From assembly GCF_022682495.2 (NCBI RefSeq), contig NC_071397.1, positions 16,750,739-16,814,738 of the forward strand: 64,000 bases of DNA, read 5' to 3'. The notes beneath the pieces were generated by a model that saw only the letters and a program-made list of their open reading frames with translations, was not told the origin of the DNA and did no database searches. The DNA is from Desmodus rotundus. Its lineage: Eukaryota; Chordata; Mammalia; Chiroptera; Phyllostomidae. The position numbers and the translations under genes were made by a program. The first letter of the stretch is position 1; each line of letters starts with the position of its first letter. This document shows, piece by piece, positions 1 through 12,192 of this stretch.

Positions 1-158
1 GACATGAGTCTGTGGCTTTCTCCCAACACTGTACACATTGTGAGAGCAGGTACAATGGCCAACATGTTCTCTTACATGTTCTACTTTATCACTACTTGCA
101 AGACCTCTCGTATATTATTTCTTTATCCTAGTGCATAGTTCACCCACTTTTCTGTCTT

Positions 159-182
159 TAATAATAATAATAATAATAATAA
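159..182. repeat. (TAA)8 microsatellite
   Basis: Eight uninterrupted TAA units. Confidence 0.95.
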
Positions 183-1639
183 AGCTACTAGCCCAATTTC
201 TCATCTCTTTTTATTCTAGAATGTCTAACTGATCCACTTATGCTCACACTGATCTATGCATTTTCTGAAGTCGGAAAGCACTTTAAAATCTTACTGTGAT
301 ACTTATCCTAAGCTAGCTCTCAATTTAGCAAATATTTATCCAGCATCAACTGTGGTTAATCTAGGATTACATCAACTGTTAGCTCTGTCTCTAAATCTTT
401 GAGGGAGGGATTTTTCTCATGTACCTAGGCCATTAGACATTGCTGGGTACTTAATTTTCATGGACCAATCTAGAAATCCTAAGTTTATAGTATCCAGTTA
501 AGCTCTGGATACCCAGTGCTTAACTGACAATTACAACAAATTAAAGGAATAAAAACAGAAAACCATCCTCTTAAAGGAACCAAAAGACAAAATTTAAAAA
601 AGTTAGGCTCACTCAGAAGGAAAAGTGAAAGAGAATATGAACAAGATATCAAAAAACATGCAAAAGGCTATAACAATCAAATACTCTTCTATAAGAGAAA
701 GAATTGAAATATTATAGTAGAATCAAACTCTAAGAAAGATAAATGAGAAAAACCCCAGGAATCATTTGGAAAGGGAGATAAGTTTATTTAAAAATGTCAT
801 AAAAATCATCCTTGTCAATAGTTCACAGGAAGCTGTAGATTTCAGTGCATCTGCACCTTCTTCCTTAAGCCACACAGGTAAGAAAAGTAAGGTTCCATGA
901 AAAGGTATTTTCAAAGCCACTCTAGTTGTTTTATAGATTTATTCAACCCCAAATAAGTATAACTTATACTTATAAGAGGAATGGTTGGAGGAAGGGAAGA
1001 ATAGAAACATCATTTTTCCCACTAGGAAGATGATAAAATTTACAGTAGAGGGAAAATAATCAATGTATCCAAAATCCCCTAGGTGAAAAAGAAGCTGTAC
1101 GTATCACACACTATAGCGACCGTTGTGATGAGTAACTCTCCCAAGGCTGACCCTCCACATACCGGGCTGCCATCATAGGCTGCTCACTTGTCCTTTTGTT
1201 CACTGAGTCAGTCGGGGCCCATTCTTGGGAAACCAAGGCTTCCTGGCCCAGGGAGCTGTCGTGTCTCTACCTCCGGACCAGCGGCTTCTGAACTGAGTGG
1301 ACACTGATCCTGTTCAGACTTTGCACCAGCACAGATGGTTCCCACCTCCTGAGAGCACTCTGCCCCCAAACAGACATTGAAACCAAAACGTACATTGAAA
1401 AGCTATCGCTCACTTGATTACAGCGAATGCGTGAATATCATTCAATTTGAGAAAAGTAGTTTCAGAAGCAGAGGAAATGGAGAAAAGTTACCAGGAATAG
1501 AGAAGATGAGAGAAGTCTGCTTTCTATCCCCCTGCTACTTGTACATGTCCTTCTGCAGACAGGTCAGCCACGTGAGCCTGGCTCAGAGGGTCACTTCTTC
1601 CCAACACCGTTTCTGTGTCACGAGGGTGGAGCCACAGAG

Positions 1640-1910
1640 ATTGGTGGGGAGGAATGTGGGCGCTGGAGTCCAACAGCCTAAATTTGAACCCTGGATCTTT
1701 CAGCTCCCAGATGTAGGCAACTGACAAGTTACTCACCATTCTGAACCTTGGTCACTTCATCTGAAAAATGGGAATAATCCTACTATCTACCTCCTAGGGT
1801 TATTGGGAAGAAAAACTAAAATAACCTATGCAATATTCTCAGTGCAGTGTCTGGCACGTAATGGAAGATAAATGAGCTATTATTACCACTGTTATCATGC
1901 ATACTTAGGA
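1640..1910 (+). repeat. MIR SINE relic
   Basis: In MIR order: tttgaaccctggatctttca, ctgaaaaatgggaataatcc, cctcctagggttattgggaa and cagtgtctggcacgtaatgg. Confidence 0.75.
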
Positions 1911-2769
1911 TTCTAAGAACCAGTGAGCAAAACCCAAGAAATACGCGTTTATTCGCTTTACTCTTTTCACAGCTGCACCTAATCATGATGAGCCATGGTA
2001 CTCAGAGCTGTAAGCAACTTAACCAGCTCTGCTAAAATTCGTTAAGTGCTTTGACTCTCTGTGAAACACAGTGTAAATGTGAAGTGTCGTTTCCAATTTG
2101 GATAAACGTGAAGAGAAATGAAAATCATTTGAGAATAAAGGTATTGTCTTGGGAAGAGTCTAAAAGCCTTACACAAGCTGTGATGTTGTACATATGTTTT
2201 CTCAGTGCTTATGATTTCTGATTCTGTGTTTGTAATACGAGAACAGTTAATCTACTTTGTTTATAAATGGAGCATCATTGCAGTTGATCCTTCCCAGATT
2301 GTAAGAGTATCTGGTCGGGCCTCAGAAAGAAAAGAAGCTTATGGGTCAATTATTGCCAAATTATTCTGACAAGTGCTTTATGATCTGAGCTTGCTATAAA
2401 TACAGACATCTAGGAGGAAGAGAGAAATGTGCTAAGAAAATAGCTCCTGGTAAGAGGAAAGGGAGCTAGTCAGCCAGAAATGATACTTGTGCCTACAGGA
2501 GTTATATGCTGTGCCTGGCAAATTTTGTCCTCGCTGGGGCACTAGGGAAGAGAAACATTAATAATTCTCTCCCTGAGTAGGTCCCATTCCCTCTTGGAAT
2601 TTTGGAGAGATAAATAAGTATCTGCGTAGCAAGAAAAAACACAAGGCATCTTAGAAGGTTGTAGACGCCCTTCCTATTTTACTTTTCATTGTTACCTCCA
2701 TTCTCACTTTGCCATTGAGGTTTAGGCACATATTAGGACTTCTCATTTGGCTCACATTTATATAGCTCA

Positions 2770-2980
2770 CAGGTGGCAAACACAAGGCCCGTGGGCCGAA
2801 TCCAGCCCAGCACCTTGTTTTATCCAGCCTGGCACCTTGTTTCTACCCAGCGGCAGTGCTGAGCTCTCGCTGAACTGTTATGGAATAGTTACATTATACA
2901 GTCCTAAAACTATATTCGGCCCTTTGAAGGCAACCTCGAGGCTGATTTGGCCCCCGGTGAAAATGAGTTTGACACCCCTG
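2770..2980. mobile_element. Non-autonomous hAT element, bat type
   Basis: The right end is ggtgaaaatgagtttgacac followed by ccctg; its reverse complement starts CAGGGGTGTCAAACTCA. The left end caggtggcaaacacaaggcc is a degraded version of the same inverted repeat. The internal part (ttcggccctttgaaggcaac) matches my memory of short hAT elements in vesper bats. The 8-bp flanks atagctca (2762-2769) and atagagcg (2981-2988) are a partial target duplication. Confidence 0.65.
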
Positions 2981-4484
2981 ATAGAGCGTGAGTCAGCCAC
3001 TGACCACACGTGGAGAGAACACAAAACAGCAGCGGCGTCTGTAGTTTCATCCATTTCATCCGTTCTCATCCATGGACTTCATCCACTCTCACCCTGGCTC
3101 ATGGCTTCTCTCTCTGCCTCTGTCTGCCCTGGACCCGGACTCGAGCTCTGTCTTCAGGAACCAGCTATTGGATTTGGTCCTCTCTCTGCATTTTCAGTTT
3201 AGCTTGTCATATCTTCTACCTCCACCTCTTGTCCTGGATCTGCCTTATACACCTACACACTCCCACTCTGTTTCTTCCTACCTGCTTGGTGAACTTGACC
3301 TTGCTCCCCAGACATTAGCCTCTTTCACTTAGCCACAGAGAAGGCCTACCTGTCAATTGGTCCCTGGGCAGCCAAAGTCTGATTCATAAGACCACAGTCC
3401 TGTCTGATTCCAGCCTCGCAGAGAGAGTGACAGAGTCACCTTGGCCCTCATAACACAGGATCTTTTAAAAACCCTCACAGAAACATTAAATGAAAATCCT
3501 GTGATCCCCTCTGAGCCTTCTATTATCATCCCTAGTAACGTACATTCTTGAAACAGTATAACTTTTTTTAAGAGTAAAAAACCTTGATTGAGACACCAAC
3601 AGATAGATACATCTGCATTAACCACAGTCCTGAGAGTGAGCTCAATTAAATCCTCTTAATTAACTCAGAGAACAATAACAATTGTTATTCTGACTCAGAG
3701 CAATGTTTGCCACGCATGGGGCACCTGTGATTTCCTGGGCCCTGTGCAGATCTACAGAACCAGCGCTTACAGGGAGGGGCCTGGTAGCAAGCATTCCAGC
3801 TGTTTGCCCATGAGGCACGTTTAGAGAGTACTGAATTGAGGAATTTTACAACCTCCTTTTTACCGCACTCTCAAAAATGTGGCTTGTTCTCCGAAACAGG
3901 TGTTCTTAACAAGTGAGGAAACCCAGATAAAATAAGAGATGCTTGTGTTCACCTTTCCTACTTTTAAGCAATTGTTCCAAAAGCTTACAAACCACATTAT
4001 ATTCCCAAAATATAAAATATGTGGTGATAAAATATGAGGCACAAAAGTTTTATTTTAATAGCTATAAATCTTAAAGTATGTTTAAGAAAGTACTAGGTCA
4101 TTAAACCCACGATTTTATAAATAGCATTGCTTGAGAACAGGTTAGGGGTTTTAAACAATTCAGTGTGGGTATTGATTTAAGAAAAGTCTTAAATAAATAA
4201 TAGTATAGGAGCCCTAATATATGACAAATTGTGAAGATGGCACTCAAATATCTAAAGTTTAGGCAGAATAGTTAAACAATAAGTATAGGTTACAGAAACA
4301 AACAAACAAAAACTACTAGTCTACTGGAATAAGTAAGGAACCTGAGTCAGAAAAGCTGGGTTTGAATACTGGTAGACAGCACCCGTGCCTGGCCCTGCGT
4401 GAACCAAGGGTGGCCCCCAGCATCACTAAGCATTACCTCCTTCAATCTGATCGAGCTGTAGAAAAAGTATTTGATTCTGACTCC

Positions 4485-4545
4485 TTTTTTTTCTTTTTTA
4501 TTGTATTTTCTCTATTACCATTTGGTCCCTTTTACCCCCTCCCCC
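4485..4545 (-). mobile_element. Very short LINE-1 3' end insertion (61 bp)
   Basis: The stretch tttttattgtattttctcta and ttaccatttggtccctttta equals the reverse complement of the last bases of the L1 at 44300. It is flanked by tgattctgactcc (4472-4484) and tgattctaacttc (4546-4558), a likely 13-bp target duplication with two changes. Confidence 0.6.
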
Positions 4546-6584
4546 TGATTCTAACTTCTAACTTTTCCATCCTTCCTTCTTTCTTTCTGTTTCTCCCTTT
4601 CTTCCTTCCTTTTCCTTTTGAAGCAGTTACATGTAATCAAGAGACAAAAATCCCTTTTCCCATTTCCAGCTCCTGTTTCATTCTCTGTATTTTTGCCATG
4701 AAGTTTAGTGCATTTCCCTGAAGTCAGCTATGTCATCAGCAAAAATTCTTGGGGATCTTTGGGGAGTGAGTTTGCTATAAGAATGTAAATTAATTTATTA
4801 ACTAAAATGCTATAGATTGCCTTAGAGGGACTCAGCGTGGAATGTCTGCAGAGTTTCGAAGGATTCTGATGGTGCTGCTTATATTGTAGAATCCTTTCAA
4901 AGAGATCTGGGGTGCCAGTTGAGCCTGCTCTCCAACTGAATTCCATCTCAAGGGGCTGCACAGGGCCTTCGAGACCAGCTGGAGAACAGAAGGGTTCAGG
5001 CAGCGGCCTGCTCCATCCCTGCGCCCTCAACACTTTGAGATAAGAGAAACTTAAGCAGTATCTGTGATACTCTAGCTATGAACTTAAAAAATCCCTCCTT
5101 ATTTTCAGGATCTCCCAAGTGAGCAGCATCTTTTCTGAGCCTTCTGTGACTTGAGTTCTTCAGGGCACCTGGTACAGACAATAAAGTCCATCTGTCTCCC
5201 CATCCACAGCCCTCTCGCCCTCATGGACAACAGCCCCGGCTTTATGCCAAATAACCTCCTTTATCTTGGTGAGGGGTACACTAGGAGACAAGCATTGGCC
5301 AGCCTGGCTAGACATGTCTCTTTTCAGTTCAATCAGAAAAACATGGCAGGCAGGAGCCCTGGACCCTCGCAGGCGGACTTTCTCAGCTGCCGCCTCACAC
5401 AATATCCCAGCTCGCCGGCATCTCTGGGTGGGAGTGGGGGCTGTGTGAACTCAGGAGGGCAGCAGTGAATGGCTCCGCATCTGATATGAATTTATCACTG
5501 GCTGCTGGTTGGGGGGGGGATAAAGCAAGTGGAAGGAGCTGGGAGTGTTTAATGCACCCTGCCACAACCCAACAGTTTGCCCTAAAGAGCCTTTTACCAA
5601 TATAAAAGGACAGGGTCAAAAGTAAGTTGACCCCTGACAGAATGTACAATTATTAGGAGCGGGCTGTGCACGAGCAGCTGCTGGAACCCCACTGGTTCCA
5701 CACTGGGCTTCCAAGACTCAGAATATGAATAATCAACTCAAGATTGTTTCCCCCACCCCTCTCAACCCCCGCAACCTCCCCCCAACCTTGTCCCCCTGTT
5801 TGGGGCAAGTCCTATTATATTGCTACAGGAAGAAGCATAGTCCTCCCTAGCAGCTGCAGTAATTGTATTCCCATTGTGATGAAGACCTCCTCCTGGCCAC
5901 CCCCTTACAAGTGGCCATTGTCAGCGGAGAGTTAGTGATTACACGCTCCGCCTGATGCTTTGGGGGACCCAGCTGCCTAAGTGCTGACACACGAGTGTGC
6001 GGAAGGCCAGGAAGGGGGCTGCTGGAGGTGGAGGCAAGAGGTGGGGGGATTCCATGTCTGGGAGATGGGACTCGGACATACCAGACCTTTTGCATAAGTC
6101 AAGCCCAGAACAAATGAGGCTTTATCAGGCCCCAGTGATGAGGGGTCTCATCTCCCTTTGAAGTGGGGCTGCGCATGGAGCCTAGCAGCTTTTCCTCCTT
6201 TGGATCAGGCAAACATCCTTCTTTTGATATGCTACATGCTCATTATCTATGTCCCATTTAATGGTTTTTGATTGAAGGGTGGCTGCTGGGATGCCGAGGA
6301 GATCGTTAGAGAGGCTCCATCCAGCCAAGCCCGCAAGAAAGGCTTTCCTTGTGCCTGGGCCTAAATTTGGAATTTCTTAACAGTGTGTGCTTGTTCTTAG
6401 AGGCAGATAAGGGCTGAGCGTGAAATTCTTAATTAAGCAATAAATAGAGAGTGGGGTGTCAGCAGATGTAGCCAGTAGCCATGGCAACGGGAATCACATG
6501 GGCAAGAGAGCTGAGACTAGATGTAAGCCTGGGGCCTGGGCCTGACTGACAGCTGCAGAATCCTACAAAGCTTGTAAACCAGAT

Positions 6585-6602
6585 TAATTAGCTGACTAAT
6601 TA
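6585..6602. promoter_or_regulatory. Homeodomain-like palindrome TAATTAG-CTGA-CTAATTA
   Basis: A perfect 7-bp inverted repeat with a 4-bp spacer made of two TAAT cores, inside a roughly 0.5-kb stretch (6100-6650) without recognised repeats and with other motifs such as agataa and ttaattaagcaataaa. Candidate only; conservation could not be tested. Confidence 0.35.
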
Positions 6603-7654
6603 TTTCATAGCGTTAATGTAACTAAAAAATAAAAATAGTACACCATGAACTGAGACATCCCTGGATAAAAAACCGTAGGGAAAGAGGCAGTGGGAACCTG
6701 GCTGCGTAAGGCGGAGATGTGAGCTGCCAGTGAATCCAATTGTATAAACAGAAAAATGGGTTTGCTGGGTTTGACTTCAACTGGGAAAATAAAACTCGTT
6801 CTCCAGTCATGCCCATTCCCAAGCATGGCACAGAAGTTATAGTTCTCAACTGCCATTCACAATAGTTTATCATCAAATGTTGCCCCTCTGGGCCCTAACA
6901 CAACTGGAGCACACAAGCACTTTGCTTGTGGTCTGTTTTGTAAGCGGCTCCTTGGGCAGAATTCTCAGGGACATTAGAAGGACAGCCTGGACCAAGCTCC
7001 TTAACAGATATTTTTAAATGAGCGCGGTTATCTTATTCTGTGGGTAGCAGTTGCTTAAGTGGTATTAAATTTCAATCATGAGAACAATTCATCATATATG
7101 TCACATTATCGTGAATCTCAGTTATCTAACAAAATCTAGTCAAGGAAAATAAAATGAGACCCTTCCAGAAAGGTTATGATGAGTTCAAGGCTGTGACATT
7201 GTTAATCTTCCAGGGAAACAAGAAAAATTCTAGAGAAGTAATCTACTGAGAAAATTCGTAGTAAACTAACAGGGCATACTAACCACAGTTGAAGATGTTT
7301 GGGCGTTTTGTACCACCATTCCAAGAGATGAGTATTCTTAACCTCGCTGGATAGATGAAGTTATTGAGGCGTGGAGCATTTATAATTCCATGCCCCAGGT
7401 AAAATAGCCAGCCAGCCACTGATTAAAACCTTAAGCCCTCAGCTCTGGCCCTGAGCTTTCCAAAGAACCCGCGTTCCATAAAGATGTTTGCTGAACAAAG
7501 ACAAAACTTGCCGTGATAGAGAAGAAAAATGCAAGGGCCAAAGCATATTATACGTGCAGGATTTTTTTTCTTTGTCACCGGGGATCAGTGAGAAGTTTTC
7601 TCCCCTGACCCTGCAGGGCAACCCCCACCCCACCCTGTGTGGTCAGAGATCAAT

Positions 7655-7815
7655 GATTATTTAGCGGGCAGCACACTCTAGTGGAGAGATCCACAGTGAG
7701 GAGCCAGAATGCCTGGGTTCTGATGTTTCCCGTTCTCAGCCGGGTCTAAGATCAGTCAGGTATCTTAAATCGCATATGAAGTAGCCAAAAGGAGGAAATG
7801 AAGATAATGGTGATC
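7655..7815 (+). repeat. MIR SINE relic
   Basis: Contains ccagaatgcctgggttctga and a later aggaaatgaagataatggtg, the early and middle parts of MIR. Confidence 0.55.
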
Positions 7816-8739
7816 TTTTAAAAAATTTCTTATCCTGGGGGATGTGGAAAGGACATGAGCAAACAATGCAAAAGCTGTTCCACGTAGAAGTGGTCAACAA
7901 AGGAAGGAACCCGGCCAGCTAGCAGTGACGCAACGCTCTGGGTGAGCCCCCCGCCAGGAGAAGCAGCAGGACCCCACCCGGGCCCGGAAAGTCCAACAGG
8001 ACAGGAAACTCGGCGCCCGTGGAGGAGGTCAAGCGGTTTCCCTACAATGAAACGAAACTTCTGTATACACAACTCATCCCATGCGTCCTCACCCCAGGAA
8101 TACGTGAGGTCTTGGCTTAGGCTTTCCTCTTAGACTATCTGTATGTTATGTAAAACATCCCAGTCACAGACCTATAAAGTAACGTGATCCAAAAAAACCC
8201 CCAAAGCAAAAAGCCAATTAAGTGAAATATAAATATGTAAACCAATATGTAAAATGCATGGCACAGGACTGGAACTCTATTGCCGGGGTACTTGGGGTCC
8301 CAGCTACAAGTACCTCACTGACCTGATGCCATCTTTAACCTTCCTAAATATGCTGTGAACTTTACACACAGGAGACCTCAAATCACAAGCAAACCCACAC
8401 AACCTGACCTAGCTGCGTGGTGGGACACCAGCGAGGAGAGCCGTCCTCACGGTGCCAGCCCAGGAACGGCAACACAAGCGTCTCTAGCCCCCTACCAACC
8501 CCAGGTGCTCAGAGCATGGAGGAGGCACCGAGGGCCCTGAAAGCCACTACTTGGAACACTAGGAAGCCTCTCCAAGGAGCCAGGGTCTCCAAGTTCAGTA
8601 AACATTCCACCAACCCTCTGCGACTTCCTGTTCCTTTCCCAACTCATATTATTCAAACCGGGAAATACTAGAGTATTCTGACACAAAGAATTTTGTAAAA
8701 ATTCAAGAAAACTATATACCTAATAAAAAACTTTTATAC

Positions 8740-8870
8740 TAAAATGTTCACCCACATCATATATGTGCAACATATACATACATAGGTGCATCTACATATA
8801 AATATATACACACAATTACACATGTATATTTACACCACATATGTGCATATGTAGGATAATGGTATAATTT
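8740..8870. repeat. Degenerate CA/TA-rich tract
   Basis: Interrupted CATA, TATG and ACAC motifs (catatatgtgcaacatatac, ttacaccacatatgtgcata), a decayed dinucleotide repeat. Confidence 0.6.
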
Positions 8871-10099
8871 GCTATTAATTCAATAAATAATACTATCAAA
8901 GGGAAGAAAATCTGTAACTGCATGATTTGATTTTTTTTCTTTAAGCCCCAAATGTTTCTTTATCATGTTGTCTTATGTGAGAATTCAAATTAGTTCACAG
9001 TTCATGAACAGAATCTGACCAATGGATGTGCTTCTGAAGAGCACACGAAGTAGCAGCATGAGAACAGTTTGAAATTAAATTTTGTTCCAGGATATATACG
9101 TCAACTGAATAGGCATAGTTCAAGTTAACGGCAACTATTTGCTCCCGCTAATGGCTGTATTCAACCCCAGTGGTGAGGCAGGCACCGGTTCTCTGTCCAT
9201 CCTGAGTTTCTGTAGCTTTAGGTTACATTTATGGCTGGGTCAAATCAAACAAGATCTGAACAGTACAATTTGGTGCAAATAACATACACAACAATCCATT
9301 TGGCAAAGATAAAAAACACCAGGGAAGTCCCATACTCCCCTCTCATGCTACCAAAATTTAATTGTCCCGGGGCTCAAGCGTAGCTCAGGCTCAGTTGACA
9401 TATAGCTAGGCACAAGGGACAGGGACAGGGGCTCAGGACAATTGCCCAGCTCTCTACATCCTTAGGGACGAGTCTGGCTTGTGGCAGGGGCTGGGACTTG
9501 AGGTGTTGATGAATTCTCCAGAATTTGACCAGGATCTGTTAAGTCCACTTTATAATAAAATTGTCATTCCAGAGACCCATTGGACAGATTCTCCTTATGG
9601 ACCACACTGAGGTGAGGTCGGCATAAGGAGACATCACGGTGCTCACTCAGAGTGACCAGTGGTGCCACGATGCAGAAAAGAGTCTGAGACAAACACCAGG
9701 AAGTCAAAAGAAATCTCCCGTGAAATGTGCACAATAAGAAGATAAGGAAATCCTTCAGCCTTCTGTTTCTCTAAAATCACCGAAGGGTTTCCAGTCCTAT
9801 CACATGGGTCTCTGGGACCTTCCATCTCCATGCTGCATCCCAACACAAGACAGAGACAGCCCACGCCCCCGTCCTCAGGTGGGCCCTTCACGCCTTCTCA
9901 TTGTCCTGACCCCAGATTCCCTTCCAAGGCTTTCCTTCTCAGCTTCCGAATTAACTTCTCGCTTCACCCCTGCTCCCTCTGTGTCCACCACCTTGCACTC
10001 TCCACTGCTCTTAGCCTGTGTGGCCACCACCAGCCATCCTGTCTTTCCTGCACACTTGATCTTTCTACAAATACAACACTGCCTTAAAGTGAATAGAAA

Positions 10100-10345
10100 G
10101 TATTAATAAAAATGTTTATTAAACACTTGCTGTTGGTTAGGCACTCTGATAAAAAGTTTTACATGTTACCCTTTATAGAATTTCCTATCCTTTGAGGCCG
10201 GTCCTATTATTGCCTTATTGTACAGTTGAGGAGGCTGAGCCTTAGAGAGAAAGAGTCCTGCTCTGCGTCTATTAGCTAGTAAGTGTTGGAGCTGGGATTT
10301 AAACCCAGGCAGTCTGATTTCACAGCCCACCCACTTACCCATAAC
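10100..10345 (-). repeat. MIR SINE relic
   Basis: Antisense MIR: ggcactctgataaaaagttt, ccggtcctattattgcctta, agctagtaagtgttggagct and aaacccaggcagtctgattt. Confidence 0.8.
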
Positions 10346-10458
10346 ACACAGCTGGACCCTCATCTCCTCATTGTTTCATAGCACAAACGTCTGAGATTCA
10401 AGAGGGAATGGTGGTTTCTGATTAGGTGCCCTGGAAGTGCTCATCCACTTATACTTAC

Positions 10459-10654
10459 CCAAGTAGGTGAGTTGCCTCAATTGGCTATTGAAGAACCAGT
10501 CACAGCCTTGATCGTCACGGGGTGATGGAAGAGACAGCAAGGACAGCCCCACTCGACTCCCACACCTTATGAGGATGTCCGGGTAAGGCCATGGGACTGT
10601 GTGCACCAGCAGGAGGTAATTCCCAGGAGCAAAGTTGCTAAATGTTGCTGAGTA
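10459..10654 (-). CDS. PKHD1: PKHD1 exon 50
   Basis: Exon of 196 nt, acceptor ttttctctcacctaag, donor TTGG|gtaagt. In phase 0 it reads [38 protein letters not shown], then [16 protein letters not shown], leaving one base for a Val or Gly codon in exon 51. In the human protein this lies just ahead of the second G8 domain. It is the last exon in the window; exon 51 was searched for in 1-10458 and not found. Confidence 0.95.
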
Positions 10655-10869
10655 CTTAGGTGAGAGAAAAGTACAATAGAGCTCATTGAGTGAGAAGGCT
10701 CACCTCCAAAAAGGAACTACATAGAACCCTGAGTAGTTTAGAGATAGGATAGTTTACACTCAAACTATTTTTCTTGTGGGAATGGGCTCATTTAAACGCA
10801 TGCCATAAAGAACTCATAACTAGAGGTAGAAAATCACACACGGTGAGAACTGGAAGGTGCCATAGTCTC

Positions 10870-10985
10870 TTTTTGTTTAACAAGATTCATTAACAGAAAA
10901 GAAAAACAAGGCCCAGACAAATGATTTGACTTGTCCCACGTCAAACAGCTGGAAAACACAGAGCCAGGTCTAGAATTCCTTTAAC
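10870..10985 (-). repeat. MIR SINE relic
   Basis: Antisense fragment with aaacaaggcccagacaaatg, acagctggaaaacacagagc and aggtctagaattcctttaac. Confidence 0.5.
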
Positions 10986-11039
10986 TTAGAAAGATGGACA
11001 GACAATAGGAGTGCCATCCATTTATAATGGGAATACCTA

Positions 11040-11225
11040 ACACGGTCATTCAATCCTTGCAAAGTCCCCTGTGACTCTTACTATCACTTTCCTCATCTTT
11101 TCTCATCCTTTTTACAGATGAGGAAAGTGAGGTGGGCAGTGGCTTAGGAGACCTGCCCCACATCAGGAAGTGGGAGAGTGCTGAGCCAGGATAGGAACCT
11201 GGGACGTCCATCTCCAGAGGCACCA
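11040..11225 (-). repeat. MIR SINE relic
   Basis: Antisense MIR with tttttacagatgaggaaagt, ccccacatcaggaagtggga and gagccaggataggaacctgg. Confidence 0.7.
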
Positions 11226-12008
11226 ATCTGCTGCCTTCCCCTTCTGGAAATTCTGTGAAATGTTCTCATGGGAGACTCCAGGGAAGGAAAGAGCTCTCGG
11301 CTCACAGGGTGATGGTGAGAGGATAAATACAGATTCTGCTTTGAATCCCTTCGAACTATGGCACTTCTAATGCAGCTTCCAGTTCCCTACAACTGCCTCA
11401 TGACTTTTAGGGAAAATATGTATCATAAGACAAGAAAAAAGAAATGTGTTAAAAGGATAAGAAGAATCTTGAGGGAATCTACCTGACTGCTGCTTTTTTC
11501 CCCCCAGAAAATGCACTCATTTCCTACATGACTATTCCTATCTTTGCTCCAGCTAACCTTTTGCTTTCTTCAATCAACCCAACCCAAAAGTCTAGACCTT
11601 CATTTGCAAGTTAATCTTTGACCACAAGGTGGCAGTATACAATGTAAAAAAAAAAAAAAACCGGTTTGTTAAGACATTTCTGGCTAGGAACACTTCTCTC
11701 TGGGTTAAATTAGTTCTTAATCCATAATACAAAAATACAATTATATAGATTGCTTACAAACTGTGTTTCACTGTACTAATAAAGTTAAAAATTCAAGTGG
11801 AACAATTCTGCATTCAAAGTGAGACTTAAACAGATTACAAAACATTCAAATTTTTTTTAAAAACCTATCTCATATTTAGGTTATATTCATCTGGCCCAAA
11901 TGTTGCTATAGTTTTCTTTATCAACACCAGAAGATGCCAATACCTCAAACTATTGTTTTACATAGTGAAACATAATAACCCCTTGGGAACGGAACACGCT
12001 ATTGAACA

Positions 12009-12020
12009 ACTTGCCTGCAG
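12009..12020 (-). promoter_or_regulatory. PKHD1: GC 5' splice site of intron 49
   Basis: On the minus strand the sequence is CTGCAG|gcaagt. Every position except +2 matches the strong donor consensus, typical of functional GC-AG introns, which depend on tight U1 pairing. Confidence 0.85.
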
Positions 12021-12192
12021 AGATCTGTTGATCCAAGGAGTCTGAAATCGCAGCCAGTAGGTCTCTTGATCCAAGAGCAGAGCCATCCAGCCGTAAGGGT
12101 TAGACAGTGTGTCACACACATATGTGACGGTGGTTGTCTTATTTCTGCTGTCCGTCATGGTTAAGTCATATGGAACATCTGGGGCATTAGTT
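12015..12192 (-). CDS. PKHD1: PKHD1 exon 49, followed by a GC donor
   Basis: Exon of 178 nt. The acceptor is aattcacgctag after a T-rich tract. The first base completes Leu, then [33 protein letters not shown] and TPWINRSLQ. Sequons NKT and NRS are present. The donor is CTGCAG|gcaagt: a non-canonical GC 5' splice site in otherwise perfect consensus, as expected for real GC-AG introns. No nearby GT would keep the frame with exon 50, which begins in phase 0. It is separated from exon 48 by 12.3 kb. Confidence 0.94.

Larger units (their letters stand above)
1..10458 (-). other. PKHD1: PKHD1 intron 50 (5' part)
   Basis: No exon 51 was found. It contains a (TAA)8 microsatellite, MIRs (1640-1910, 7655-7815, 10100-10345), a hAT MITE (2770-2980), a tiny L1 insert (4485-4545), a non-repetitive stretch with homeodomain-like sites (about 6100-6650) and degenerate CA/TA-rich DNA (8740-8870). 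The stretch 9100-9640 has an LTR-like feel but no ends that I can define. The rest is unassigned. Confidence 0.8.
10655..12014 (-). other. PKHD1: PKHD1 intron 49 (GC-AG)
   Basis: A 1.36-kb intron with GC at its 5' end and AG at its 3' end. It contains two MIR relics (10870-10985 and 11040-11225) and a 17-bp A run near 11647. Confidence 0.9.

Noticed and set aside
2747..3202. Open frame of 151 codons on the plus strand
   Set aside because: It covers the hAT element and has no coding character.
5400..5520. G-rich stretch with an 8-G run as a promoter or CpG island
   Set aside because: CpG content is low and no transcription start features are present.
9100..9640. Possible LTR fragment
   Set aside because: Composition is suggestive but no TG...CA ends, duplication or polyadenylation signal in the right place could be defined.
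1..10458. PKHD1 exon 51 (start of the second G8 region)
   Set aside because: Searched for the expected Trp- and Gly-rich reading on the minus strand; nothing convincing, so it should lie outside the window.
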